Shown here piece after piece: positions 26,581 through 35,203 of a stretch of 64,000 nt of DNA (its first letter is position 1; every line of letters begins with the position of its first letter). The DNA lies in NCBI RefSeq assembly GCF_007992715.1, contig NZ_BKAU01000006.1:186001-250000 (forward strand), given 5' to 3'. The DNA comes from Chitinophaga cymbidii. Its GTDB lineage: Bacteria > Bacteroidota > Bacteroidia > Chitinophagales > Chitinophagaceae. The notes under the pieces were generated by a model that saw only the letters and a list, made by a program, of their open reading frames with translations, made no database searches and had not been told where the DNA came from. The position numbers were made by a program, and so were the translations under genes.

Positions 26581-26714
26581 AATGCAAGATAAATTTACGC
26601 TATTCCCGGCACTGGTGAATTACATGAAATGCGGGGTTATCTTGACGATCTGCGGCTGCGTAAGGCCGTGGTGCAGCCAGGCGGCCACCAGTGTGAGCGC
26701 TTGCGTAAAGTTGT

Positions 26715-27158
26715 TCAGAACCAGGTGCTCGCCTGTCCGTCTTCTTCGGGTGTTTCCACCGTGGGGGTATCGGGGTTTGTTTCTTCCGGGGTTTCTTCAG
26801 GGGCGTGCAGCACGTCTTTACGGATAGCGCCTTCTATCACCGCGCCCTCCCGTATCTCCATCACCATGGCGGTAACGTCGCCTTTGATGTGGGCTTTGTC
26901 GCAGATAACCGCTTTATTGGTCACGAACACGTCGCCCTGCACTTTTCCCCACACTACGAGGTCTGCCGCGTACACATGCCCGCGCACCACCGCATCTTTC
27001 CCGATGATAATCCGGGCGGCGGACCGCACGTCACCGTTCACACGTCCCTCAATGCGGCCGGAAATGGCAGTTTCAACACTGCCGCTGACCGTCACCTCCC
27101 TGGGCAGCACGAAATCGTTCGACATGCCCTGTCCCCTTAAAAAATTGATGATCGACAC
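26715..27158 (-). CDS. Bactofilin (polymer-forming cytoskeletal protein)
   Basis: The 147-residue protein has a central bactofilin beta-helix (about residues 20-112) made of short repeated strands (ISGRIEGRVNGDVRSAARIIIGKDAVVRGHVYAADLVV in outline), with a short N-terminal tail and a Pro/Glu/Thr-rich C-terminal tail ending STWF. Bactofilins self-assemble without nucleotide and scaffold cell-shape and envelope enzymes. I use a GTG start 2 bp after the actin-like stop; an ATG at 27125 with AGGGGA upstream is an alternative. The tight link to an actin-like ATPase is notable. Confidence 0.9.
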   Translation of the reverse strand: MSIINFLRGQGMSNDFVLPREVTVSGSVETAISGRIEGRVNGDVRSAARIIIGKDAVVRGHVYAADLVVWGKVQGDVFVTNKAVICDKAHIKGDVTAMVMEIREGAVIEGAIRKDVLHAPEETPEETNPDTPTVETPEEDGQASTWF

Positions 27159-27160
27159 GG

Positions 27161-28213
27161 TTATTGTATTGTGGTGGTATGGGTATCGTTTTCGAAAATG
27201 GAAATAATGGAGCTGGAATTGCCGAGGTCCAGCCCAACGCTTCTGGCCGCCTTGTTATCGGAAATGCGCAGTGAATTGTACAGGTAGCCGATGCTGATCA
27301 GCTTTTCCGGCTCCGGCGCCACTTCCACAGGAATAAAGTCGCGGAACTCTTCAATGAACGCATCCGTCAGTTCCTTGTAATGCGCGCCGCCGCCCATCAG
27401 GTAGATCTTTTCGCAGTTCTCGTAGTCCAGGTCGGTAAAATAGCTGCGCATGAGGGGAGAAACCACTTCCCTGTAATATTGCGTGAGCACGGATTTCCGC
27501 AGCTCGCGCAGGTCTATCCTTTTGCGGTTGGTGAAGATGGAGCCTTTCATGAAAGCATCGTCTACCTGGTGCTCGTTCTTCATTTCCAGGTAATATTTCT
27601 GGCTCAGCTCGCGGGTAAGGTTGTTGATCGCATACTTGATGCCATGGGAGCTGAAGCAGGTACGGTGTACCAGGCCGTCGCCGGTAGCCATGCCGCCTTC
27701 CACGGTCCCGAAGCCGAAGCTCACCGCAATGAAGTTGTCCAGGTTCGGGTTGTTCGTTGTCTTTTTCAGGCCGATGATGCCGCCCACGATCTCGGGTATG
27801 ATCTCGAATTTTTCTATATCGAACATGCCCTTCTTGAAAGAACCGGTATTGTTGAAGGTCTGCGTATCGTAGTCAACCAGGAAGTGCCGTTTGCTGAGGA
27901 ACTGCTCCGCCGCTGTTTTATAAACGTTATAAGTAGAGAACGGGAAGCCCATGGTAATGGAGATCGGCTGCTGCACTTTGTCCAGCGTATTCAGCAACGC
28001 CGCTTTAAAAAGGATCTCGTAATCTTCCTCCTGCGGGGACGCATTGGTGATCCTGCCGGGGTTGATGCCGCCTCTCTTGGCGAGATTGCCCACCAGGTAC
28101 CATTTTTCATCCTTTTTGATCTTCAAGCCGTTCAGCAGGTCTTTGGAAGAGTTTTCATTGTTGCCGAATGCGGATTCGAACACACTAGGGAATGCAATAG
28201 TTGATACCTTCAT
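27161..28213 (-). CDS. Circularly permuted ParM/ALP-type actin-like ATPase
   Basis: The start at 28213 gives MKVSTIAFPSVFESAFG; an in-frame ATG at 28303 adds 30 unrelated residues. In usual ParM/Alp proteins the phosphate-1 hairpin comes first and is followed by an FPSVV-like segment. Here the protein begins with the FPS segment, and the phosphate-1-like VGLDLGNSSSIISIF sits at the very end (326-340, Asp329). Between them are a VGNLAKRG segment (41-48), a phosphate-2-like IAVSFGFGTVEGG (162-174, Ser where Asp is usual) and the adenosine motif MGGGAHY (273-279). Order and content indicate a circular permutation. It is predicted to form nucleotide-dependent filaments with the downstream bactofilin. 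Fold is well supported; function is inferred. Confidence 0.82.
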   Translation of the reverse strand: MKVSTIAFPSVFESAFGNNENSSKDLLNGLKIKKDEKWYLVGNLAKRGGINPGRITNASPQEEDYEILFKAALLNTLDKVQQPISITMGFPFSTYNVYKTAAEQFLSKRHFLVDYDTQTFNNTGSFKKGMFDIEKFEIIPEIVGGIIGLKKTTNNPNLDNFIAVSFGFGTVEGGMATGDGLVHRTCFSSHGIKYAINNLTRELSQKYYLEMKNEHQVDDAFMKGSIFTNRKRIDLRELRKSVLTQYYREVVSPLMRSYFTDLDYENCEKIYLMGGGAHYKELTDAFIEEFRDFIPVEVAPEPEKLISIGYLYNSLRISDNKAARSVGLDLGNSSSIISIFENDTHTTTIQ

Positions 28214-28309
28214 AAATACACGGTTTGATTGGATAGTGGACGATAAATATATAAAATATTGATAAAGAAGCGAAATCCCGCGTATTATTTTATCGTCAAA
28301 CAACCGGAT

Positions 28310-30772
28310 TTACTCGTTCCGCAGCACGTTCACCGGGTTGCTTAATGCCGCTTTCAGGCTTTGCAGGCCGATGGTGAGGAGGGACAGCGCCATGAGCAGC
28401 AGCGGCGGCGCTATGAAGATGAACAGGTTCAGCCGGATGTGGAAAGCAAAGCCCATCAGCCATTGCCGGGCCACGAAGTAAATAACCGGACTGGCGATCA
28501 ATGCCGCCAGCACCACCAGTTTGATGAAGTCTTTCGAGAACAGGTAAATGATGCTTTGGGTGGTAGCACCCAGTACCTTCCGGATGCCGATCTCCCGGGT
28601 GCGCAGCTTGATGGCGAAGGTGGAGAGGCCGATCAGTCCAAGGCAGGCCACGATAATGGCTAATATCGTAAACAGGCTGAAGATGTCGCCAAACCGCGCG
28701 TCCGCCTGGTATTGCCGGTCGAAGTACTCATCCAGGAAGAAGCTCTCGAAGGCATTTCCGGGGAAAATATCCTGGTAGAGGTTGCTGACGTATTGGAGGT
28801 TCCGGGAAAGGTCATTTGTGTTGATGTTGATGGAGAAATAGCTCCATTGGCTGTTGCTGCTTTGGTAATAGAGGATGGGATCGTAATGTTCCCGCAAGGA
28901 GCGCTGGTGGTAGTTTTTCACCACGCCCACGATCTCGCTCCGGATGTCGCCAAACCAGGATACAAAGAACACTTCCTGCCGGAGGGCGGCTTCATTGCTG
29001 GCAAAGCCGAGCGCCTGCACCAGCGCTTCGTTGACCAGTACTTTGGCGCGTTTGCTTTCAAATATATCCTGCTTTTCAGCGTCCGTCAGGTTGCGGCCCG
29101 CCACCAGTTCCGCCTTGTAGGCCGGTATAAAATCCTGGTCGATCTCTACCAGGTTGGTAATGAAGTTGTGCGTTTTATCCTGGTTGATCTTTCTCACGCT
29201 GTTCCGCGCAAAGATGGTGTTGCCCGGTATTTCGGAAGAAGGTGCCATGTGCGTGATGGCGGCGTTTTTCAGCAGGGCGGCCTTGAAATATTCGGTCTTT
29301 GCGTTGAACGTGGAATCCGTAATGGCCGGCGCTTTTACGATCAGCATCTGTTCCTTGCTGTAGCCAAGCTCCTGGTTACGCATATACGAAAGCTGCCGGT
29401 AAATGGTAAGCGATCCCGCGATCAGCATAATGGATAACACAAACTGAAAGGCCACCAGTGCTTTTCTGAGCGAAATATTGCCCTTTGCGGCGATCAGTTT
29501 TCCCTTCAGCACCAGCACCGGTTTGAAAGAGGAAAGCACGAACGCCGGGTAAGCGCCCACCTGCAACGCTCCCGCGAGGAACACCAGCAGCAGCGCCAGC
29601 CAGAATTTCCATTGCTGCCATAAGCCCGAGCCCAGGAATGAACCGCTGATGTCCTTACCCGTCAGCCGGTCGAAATAACCGGCGCTGGCAATAACGATGG
29701 CGGCAGCGAGGAACAATGCGATGAAATTGATAATAAGCGATTCAAAGATGAATTGTATGGTAAGCTGTGCGCGTGTGGCGCCTACCGCTTTTCTCAATCC
29801 TACTTCCCTGGCCCGTTCCATGGACTTGGCGGTAGAGAGGTTGATGTAGTTGATCCAGGCGATGATCAGTATGAATACGCCCAGGATGGTGAGGAAATAA
29901 ATGGTTCGTTCGCTGCCGTTCGGCTCCACTTCCCGTTTGTGATCCGATTTCAGGTGGATGTCCGTAACTGGTTGCAGGCTGAAGCGGGTCCTGAAGTTCA
30001 GCTCTCTCATTTTCGCGCCGAGGTGTTTCTCCACAAACGCAGGCAGTTTCTTCGCCAGCCCGGCCGTATCTGCGCCCGGCGCCAGCGCTACATAGTTGTA
30101 GAACTCCGGCCATCCCCATTCGCCGTACCCGAAGTTCTTGTCTATCGTACTCAGGGAGATCAGCAGGTTGAAATGGATATGTGAGTTTTCCGGGACCTCC
30201 CGGAAAACGCCGGTTACCTTTATGGGGAACCCGTTAATGTAAAGCACCTTGTTCAACGGATCTTCATTGCCGAAATACTTTCGGGCCGTTGTTTCCGAAA
30301 GCACCGCCGTTCCCGGTTCTTCCAGCGCGGTGGCGGCCGTTCCGGAAACGAAAGGGAAGGAGAACATCGTCAGAAAGGAGCCGTCGGCAAAATAGCTTTT
30401 TGCTTCGTTGAACCGTTTGGTTTCGCCTTTGCTGTCAGTGAACGAGAGGGTAGTGGATTTGATGAAAACCCCGGCCGGCGCTAACCGCGCAAACGCCTCC
30501 ACCTCCGGGAACTCCGCTTTCATAGCGGGACCTACGGCCGGGTGGTTCACCGCATTGGTGCCATTCCCGAAGCTGCCGCCATAGGTGATCAGCACCCGGT
30601 ACAGCCGGTCGGCATTCGCATGGAATTTATCGTAGCTGGATTCAAAACGGACATACTGAAAGATAAAGAAGCAGGCCGCCATACCGATAGCCAGCCCCAG
30701 GATGTTGATCGTTGAATATACCCGGTTCTTCCACAAGGTGCGGAACGCGAGCTTTAAATAGTTTTTTATCAT
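28310..30772 (-). CDS. ABC transporter permease with MacB_PCD and two FtsX domains
   Basis: The start at 30772 (MIKNYLKLAFRTLWKNRVYS) matches the family; a TTG at 30790 adds six residues. The 820-residue protein has the layout TM, MacB-like periplasmic domain, FtsX, second periplasmic domain, FtsX, with the membrane-proximal signature ERAREVGLRKAVGATRAQL (around 320) and TREIGIRKVLGATTQSI (around 710). No ATPase gene lies nearby, as is common for these orphan permeases in Bacteroidota. It likely acts in export or envelope stress with an ATPase encoded elsewhere. Confidence 0.9.
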   Translation of the reverse strand: MIKNYLKLAFRTLWKNRVYSTINILGLAIGMAACFFIFQYVRFESSYDKFHANADRLYRVLITYGGSFGNGTNAVNHPAVGPAMKAEFPEVEAFARLAPAGVFIKSTTLSFTDSKGETKRFNEAKSYFADGSFLTMFSFPFVSGTAATALEEPGTAVLSETTARKYFGNEDPLNKVLYINGFPIKVTGVFREVPENSHIHFNLLISLSTIDKNFGYGEWGWPEFYNYVALAPGADTAGLAKKLPAFVEKHLGAKMRELNFRTRFSLQPVTDIHLKSDHKREVEPNGSERTIYFLTILGVFILIIAWINYINLSTAKSMERAREVGLRKAVGATRAQLTIQFIFESLIINFIALFLAAAIVIASAGYFDRLTGKDISGSFLGSGLWQQWKFWLALLLVFLAGALQVGAYPAFVLSSFKPVLVLKGKLIAAKGNISLRKALVAFQFVLSIMLIAGSLTIYRQLSYMRNQELGYSKEQMLIVKAPAITDSTFNAKTEYFKAALLKNAAITHMAPSSEIPGNTIFARNSVRKINQDKTHNFITNLVEIDQDFIPAYKAELVAGRNLTDAEKQDIFESKRAKVLVNEALVQALGFASNEAALRQEVFFVSWFGDIRSEIVGVVKNYHQRSLREHYDPILYYQSSNSQWSYFSININTNDLSRNLQYVSNLYQDIFPGNAFESFFLDEYFDRQYQADARFGDIFSLFTILAIIVACLGLIGLSTFAIKLRTREIGIRKVLGATTQSIIYLFSKDFIKLVVLAALIASPVIYFVARQWLMGFAFHIRLNLFIFIAPPLLLMALSLLTIGLQSLKAALSNPVNVLRNE

Positions 30773-30945
30773 GGCGAACAAAAAGGTCAAAGCAATTTAT
30801 CAATAAAACTGCCATTCCTGCGGGGCGTTCATTCACAATGAGTTATAAAATAGGATGCTCCGCATCTGTCCGGAAACGGACGATGGCCGTCCGCTTGCGG
30901 TATGACAAACACATCACCGCTCCAGATTGTATATATTGCAGCCAT

Positions 30946-31491
30946 ATGGCATCAACACCCAAACCCGAAGTATGGCAGCGAGGCCCGGTACCGGGCATTC
31001 CCGCCCTGTTGCAACCTGTCGCCCACGCTTTGCTGCAGGCGGAAGAGGAGCTGAACGCAATGATGGCCGGGTATGAAGATACGCAGCTTTGGCAGCGCCC
31101 CGCCGGCGTTGCATCCCCCGCTTTTCACCTGCAGCATCTTTCCGGCGTAATAGACCGGATATTCACGTACGCCCGCGGAGAAGCGCTCTCCGAAAACCAG
31201 CTCGCGCTATTGCGGCTGGAAGCCGTAGCCCCGCAGGCGGAACTGACTGTGGAAAAGCTGGTAGCCCGCTTTCATGAACAGATCCGCCAGGCCATCACCC
31301 AGCTCCGCAATACAGACCCCGCCACGCTCACCGATTTCCACGGCGTAGGCAGAAAGCAGCTGCCTTCCACCGTGATCGGCCTGCTCGTACATGCCGCGGA
31401 ACACACCATGCGACACATCGGGCAGTTGCATGTAACGGTGAAGGTTATACGGGAAAGCCGGGCAGCAGACGGTGGAGTGGAATTTCCTTAA
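30946..31491 (+). CDS. DinB-family protein
   Basis: The 181-residue protein starts at the ATG giving MASTPKPEVWQRGPVPG; a longer frame from 30712 would read into the divergent permease gene. It shows the four-helix DinB pattern with histidines that can bind a metal: FHLQHLSGVIDR (about 63-74) and HAAEHTMRHIGQLH near the C-terminus. DinB-like proteins are thiol- or metal-dependent transferases. It ends 9 bp before the ECF sigma gene and is likely co-transcribed with it. Its exact activity is unknown. Confidence 0.85.
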   Translation: MASTPKPEVWQRGPVPGIPALLQPVAHALLQAEEELNAMMAGYEDTQLWQRPAGVASPAFHLQHLSGVIDRIFTYARGEALSENQLALLRLEAVAPQAELTVEKLVARFHEQIRQAITQLRNTDPATLTDFHGVGRKQLPSTVIGLLVHAAEHTMRHIGQLHVTVKVIRESRAADGGVEFP

Positions 31492-31500
31492 TTTTGAAGG

Positions 31501-32352
31501 ATGGAAACTTTACGGGCGCTGCTCACTACATACGCCTACAACATATTAGGCTCCCTCGAAGAAGCAAAGGATATCGTGCAGGACGCATACCTTCAGTTCA
31601 TGAAACTGAACGAAGCGGACGTGAAAGATCCCAGGGCCTACCTCGTCCGCACCGTCATCAATCTATCCATCAACCGAAAAGAACGCCAGCAGAAAATGCG
31701 TGCAGCCTACCCCGGAGAATGGCTGCCGGAGCCGGTTGCCACCGAAATGCCGGACGCTGCGCTGAACCGGGAGGACGTATTGTCCTATTCCCTGATGGTG
31801 CTATTGGAGAAACTGGATGCCCGGCAACGCGCCGTGTTCATTCTGAAAGAGGCGTTTGACTATGAACATACGGAGATCGCGGCGGTGCTCGGCATTACCG
31901 TGGAGCATTCCCGAAAGATATTAAGCCGCGCAAAGCAGCAGCTGTCCCCGGAGCACCCCGTGAAAGACCGGCGCATGCAGACGGGAGACCTCCGTAAATA
32001 CCTCGATGTCATTCGCCAGGCGGACATGCAGCAGCTGGAACAAATGCTGATCGCGGACGTAGTGGTAACGGTGGACGGCGGCGGCAAAGTACCGGCCAGC
32101 CAGCAGCCCGTTCATGGCAGGGAATCCGTGATGTCCATGCTGCTCGGCATCTACAAAAAATTCTACACCACGGCGGACGTGGAACTGCGGCAGATCAATC
32201 ATCAGCCTGCCCTGTTTTTCTCCCGCAACGGCGAGCTCACCAACTGCCAGATCTTTACATTCGAAGAAGACCGCATCACCGCCGTTTACTTCATCCGCAA
32301 TCCGGATAAGCTCTGCGCGCTTCAGAAAAATGCCGGAAGCTGTCACGTTTAA
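31501..32352 (+). CDS. ECF41-type sigma factor with C-terminal SnoaL-like domain
   Basis: The 283-residue protein has sigma2 (1-60; ILGSLEEAKDIVQDAYLQF), sigma4 (about 100-150; LDARQRAVFILKEAFDYEHTEIA) and a SnoaL-like extension (about 160-275). All three ECF41 hallmarks are present: WLPEP (74-78) in the linker, DGGGK (192-196) and NPDKL (267-271). In this group the extension replaces an anti-sigma factor and controls activity. The sigma2 region begins slightly short compared with relatives. The carboxymuconolactone-decarboxylase gene downstream is the typical target of the family. Confidence 0.93.
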   Translation: METLRALLTTYAYNILGSLEEAKDIVQDAYLQFMKLNEADVKDPRAYLVRTVINLSINRKERQQKMRAAYPGEWLPEPVATEMPDAALNREDVLSYSLMVLLEKLDARQRAVFILKEAFDYEHTEIAAVLGITVEHSRKILSRAKQQLSPEHPVKDRRMQTGDLRKYLDVIRQADMQQLEQMLIADVVVTVDGGGKVPASQQPVHGRESVMSMLLGIYKKFYTTADVELRQINHQPALFFSRNGELTNCQIFTFEEDRITAVYFIRNPDKLCALQKNAGSCHV

Positions 32353-32367
32353 CGCCGCTTGTTTGTC
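32341..32367 (+). promoter_or_regulatory. Candidate ECF41 promoter (TGTCACG-N16-TGTC)
   Basis: TGTCACG, 16 nt and TGTC lie just before the decarboxylase-like gene. From family knowledge, ECF41 factors use a motif close to TGTCACA-N16-CGTC, so this is a near match. The distance to the ATG at 32379 is short and would give a nearly leaderless mRNA. This is why I keep the confidence low. Confidence 0.35.
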
Positions 32368-32378
32368 ATTATACGACT

Positions 32379-32843
32379 ATGGAAAGGATCACTTACGGGG
32401 AATACCCCGACGGCCTGATGCAGGCCATGAGAACGGTACAGGCGTATATCGATAATGCCGGGTTGGACCCGCGGTTACTGGAACTGATGTGTACCAGGGT
32501 TTCGCAGATCAACGGCTGCGCTTATTGCCTGGATATGCACTACAAGGATGCGGTAGCGGAAGGAGAGGACCCGCTGCGGCTGATTTCCCTTCCCGCGTGG
32601 CGCGAAACTTCCTACTATTCCCCGGTGGAACGTGCCGTGCTGGCCTTTGCGGAGCGCCTCACCCGGATGCCCGAAGAAGATGACGGCGAAGGTTTGCATG
32701 ACGCGCTGCTGGAACATTTTTCCAAACAGCAGATCGCGGTGATATCCCTCGCGGTCGCGCAGATCAATTCATGGAACCGGCTGATGAAATCGTTTAACCC
32801 CGTAGCCGGGAACTACGTAGCAGGCTCAAAGAAGAAGCGCTAG
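32379..32843 (+). CDS. AhpD-like carboxymuconolactone decarboxylase family protein
   Basis: The 154-residue protein has the redox motif Cys47-x-x-Cys50 followed by His54 (INGCAYCLDMHYKDA), as in AhpD-type peroxidase partners. It is the genomic partner of ECF41 sigma factors, and here follows one by 26 bp with a candidate ECF41 promoter in between. A role in oxidative or nitrosative stress is inferred. Its stop overlaps the convergent serine-hydrolase gene by 4 bp. Confidence 0.9.
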   Translation: MERITYGEYPDGLMQAMRTVQAYIDNAGLDPRLLELMCTRVSQINGCAYCLDMHYKDAVAEGEDPLRLISLPAWRETSYYSPVERAVLAFAERLTRMPEEDDGEGLHDALLEHFSKQQIAVISLAVAQINSWNRLMKSFNPVAGNYVAGSKKKR

Positions 32844-35065
32844 TTCAGCCATTCCAGTATCAGGTCCGTCATTTCAAAGCGCGGAAAATCTCCCGTATTG
32901 TTCAGCAGGATGATAGTGTTATCCGCATCTTCCTGGCGGACGAACATGCAGTAAAACCCGAGGTCTGTGCCGGGATGGTAGGTGATCTTGTGACGTTTGG
33001 ATGCGCCGAACATATATTTGTCGGTCATCCACCCGTACCCATAATCCGCTTCCCAATCCGCATATGCCGCCCTTGGTTGCAGCAGCTCTTCAAACGCCTC
33101 CCTCGGTAGCAGGAGGTTGTGATGCAGTGCTTCGTCGAATTTCCGCAGGTCGCCGGTAGTGGATGTAATGCCGCCCGCACCTGCCACGTTGCCGGTATAA
33201 TAAGCCGGCTCCGGCTTGCCGTAAAGATAGCCGGTGGCGACAGTCCCGCCGTTAGCGCCAATATGCGTAAACGTCATGCCGGCGGGTTGGCATATCCTTT
33301 CCTGCAACAGCTTTTCGAAAGAGGTTTGGGTGACCGTTTCCGCCAGCCATGCCAGTACGAGGTAACCTGAATTGCTATACGAAAAACCGGTGCCGGGGGT
33401 AAATTCCAGCGAATCGCTGCAAAACCGCGCGGCCAGTTCGGGCAGCGTGAAAGGCTTGCTGAACATCTGCACCACATATGCGGAGTTGGCGGTGTAGTTA
33501 GGAATGCCGGAGCGATGGCTTAGCAGCTGGCTGATGGTCACTCCGCCGTGGGCGTATCCCGGCAGGTATGCGCCGATCGTATCTTCCAGCCGGAACTTCC
33601 CTTCAGCGGCCAGCTGCCGGATAATGATCGCGGTAAAGGATTTCGACAGCGAGCCGATGCGGTAGACCGTATTGCTGTCCGCCTGCAGCTGTTTGTCTAT
33701 ATCCGCATATCCGTAATTTTTATGCAGGATCACCCTGCCATTGCGCCGCACCAGTGCCATGCCGTTGAACTGGCCATCGCGGTGGTACCAGGCCAGCATG
33801 GAGTCCACCCGCAGCGCTGGATCACGGGGAAGTTTGCGGACCATCGCCTGCACCTTGTTGCGGATACTGTATCCTTCGTTCGCCGCCCGGATCTTCCGGA
33901 CGGCGGCCTCCACATCGAAATCAGGCAGCAAAATGGTGTAATCCCGCCAGAAACCGGCAGCCGTGTCCGCATCCTGCTGCTCTATGAATTTATTCGCACC
34001 CAGCACTTCCCCGGCGGCGAAGGAATTTGTTTCCAGTGTATCCACATCCGTTACGATATAGTCCAGCCGCGCATCCGCCTTGAAATTATAATGATTGCGC
34101 CGGCTGCGGAAACCGAATACGGTGTTGTTCGTGGCGGTGGACAATACCCATTTCCCGCGTGCTTTCCGGTAGGTCATGCGGTTATCGTCTTTGAGCAGGT
34201 CGATGTCGATGTCCAGCAATTTCATCAGCGCCCTTGTGGCCGCGTCGCCATAACGGGCATGGCTGATGCCTTTCGGGCTGAAGCCGTATTCCAGCGATAA
34301 GAAGGCATGGCTGGCCGTGCTGATGTATACCGTCCCTTTGTACAGCGCTTTGCGGATGCCGTCCCGCTGATCAAAGGCGATCTTCCAGGCATCTTCGCCC
34401 TGGTAGTCCACCACACCTTTCAATACAAATTGGTGATCCCGCAGGCCGCTTTTACTGAATACCGGGCTTTCGCTCATGTTCCGTACAAAATCGTACTTGA
34501 ACAGATGTTTGGGCCTGGATGCCAGCTCAATGCCATGCGTGGCCCTTTCATCGCTGACCGTGCGCATCTTTTTCAAACGCAGCTGGTTTTTCTTTCCGTT
34601 GTAGATGTCGAATACCGCTTCGGACAGCTGGATGTATGCCTGCTCTTTTCGTGTAGCCGTGCGGTAAAATCCGCTTGACACGAACAGGTCAAAATAGTTA
34701 TCCGGTATATGCCGGATGGCCGCAAGGATAATGTGCACGGGGTCTTCCGCCTGCACGACCACTTCTTTTAAGCTGAGGGCACTGGCTTCCAGCGTACAGT
34801 TAATGAAGCGTAACGGAGATATGGGTACGGTGCTGGCATGATAGCCAAGATGTGAAATATGCAGGCTGTCACCGCTGCGCGATGCCGGTATCTTCAACGC
34901 AAAAATACCCGCGCTGTTGGTAACGGTGCCGGCGCCTGTTCCGGGGATCGTAATGCTGGCGCCGGATAGCGGTTCATGCATGGTATTGGTAACCTTTCCT
35001 TTTACAACGGTCCATTCATCCTGTGCGAGAACAGAGAGGGATAGCATGAGGGAAAACAATATCAT
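32840..35065 (-). CDS. Serine hydrolase (beta-lactamase class C fold) fused to CarboxypepD_reg and DUF5686-like region
   Basis: The 741-residue protein has a signal peptide (1-15), a CarboxypepD_reg domain (about 20-100), a segment like the DUF5686 N-terminal part (about 105-370; DPVHIILAAIRHIPDNYF) and a penicillin-binding/beta-lactamase domain (about 420-740). The catalytic set is complete: Ser472-x-x-Lys475 (SLSK), Tyr563-Ser-Asn565 and His697-Pro-Gly699. It probably acts in the periplasm or at the surface as a peptidase or esterase; beta-lactamase activity is not implied. The fusion of a DUF5686-like part with a hydrolase is unusual to me. Confidence 0.87.
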   Translation of the reverse strand: MILFSLMLSLSVLAQDEWTVVKGKVTNTMHEPLSGASITIPGTGAGTVTNSAGIFALKIPASRSGDSLHISHLGYHASTVPISPLRFINCTLEASALSLKEVVVQAEDPVHIILAAIRHIPDNYFDLFVSSGFYRTATRKEQAYIQLSEAVFDIYNGKKNQLRLKKMRTVSDERATHGIELASRPKHLFKYDFVRNMSESPVFSKSGLRDHQFVLKGVVDYQGEDAWKIAFDQRDGIRKALYKGTVYISTASHAFLSLEYGFSPKGISHARYGDAATRALMKLLDIDIDLLKDDNRMTYRKARGKWVLSTATNNTVFGFRSRRNHYNFKADARLDYIVTDVDTLETNSFAAGEVLGANKFIEQQDADTAAGFWRDYTILLPDFDVEAAVRKIRAANEGYSIRNKVQAMVRKLPRDPALRVDSMLAWYHRDGQFNGMALVRRNGRVILHKNYGYADIDKQLQADSNTVYRIGSLSKSFTAIIIRQLAAEGKFRLEDTIGAYLPGYAHGGVTISQLLSHRSGIPNYTANSAYVVQMFSKPFTLPELAARFCSDSLEFTPGTGFSYSNSGYLVLAWLAETVTQTSFEKLLQERICQPAGMTFTHIGANGGTVATGYLYGKPEPAYYTGNVAGAGGITSTTGDLRKFDEALHHNLLLPREAFEELLQPRAAYADWEADYGYGWMTDKYMFGASKRHKITYHPGTDLGFYCMFVRQEDADNTIILLNNTGDFPRFEMTDLILEWLN

Positions 35066-35203
35066 AAGCCGGTTTTGAAAGAACGAAAGCTACTTTTTTT
35101 AGGAATGCGAAAATAAGCCTGCTGCCGGTTTTAACGCCGATTTAACGCTTGCGCGTAAAGTGGCGGACATGGGTAACTCCTCAAAAAAATATAATTTTAG
35201 CCG

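Noticed and set aside
27380..28204. 274-codon plus-strand frame opposite the actin-like gene
   Set aside because: No motif, and the minus-strand frame carries three nucleotide-binding motifs.
30868..30881. Hairpin GTCCG-GAAA-CGGAC upstream of the DinB gene
   Set aside because: The stem is only 5 bp, without a T-run or a matching partner site; it may be chance and I could not tie it to a function.
32840..35065. Antibiotic-resistance beta-lactamase
   Set aside because: SxxK, YxN and HxG are shared by many class C-fold peptidases and esterases; the large extra N-terminal part argues against a resistance enzyme.
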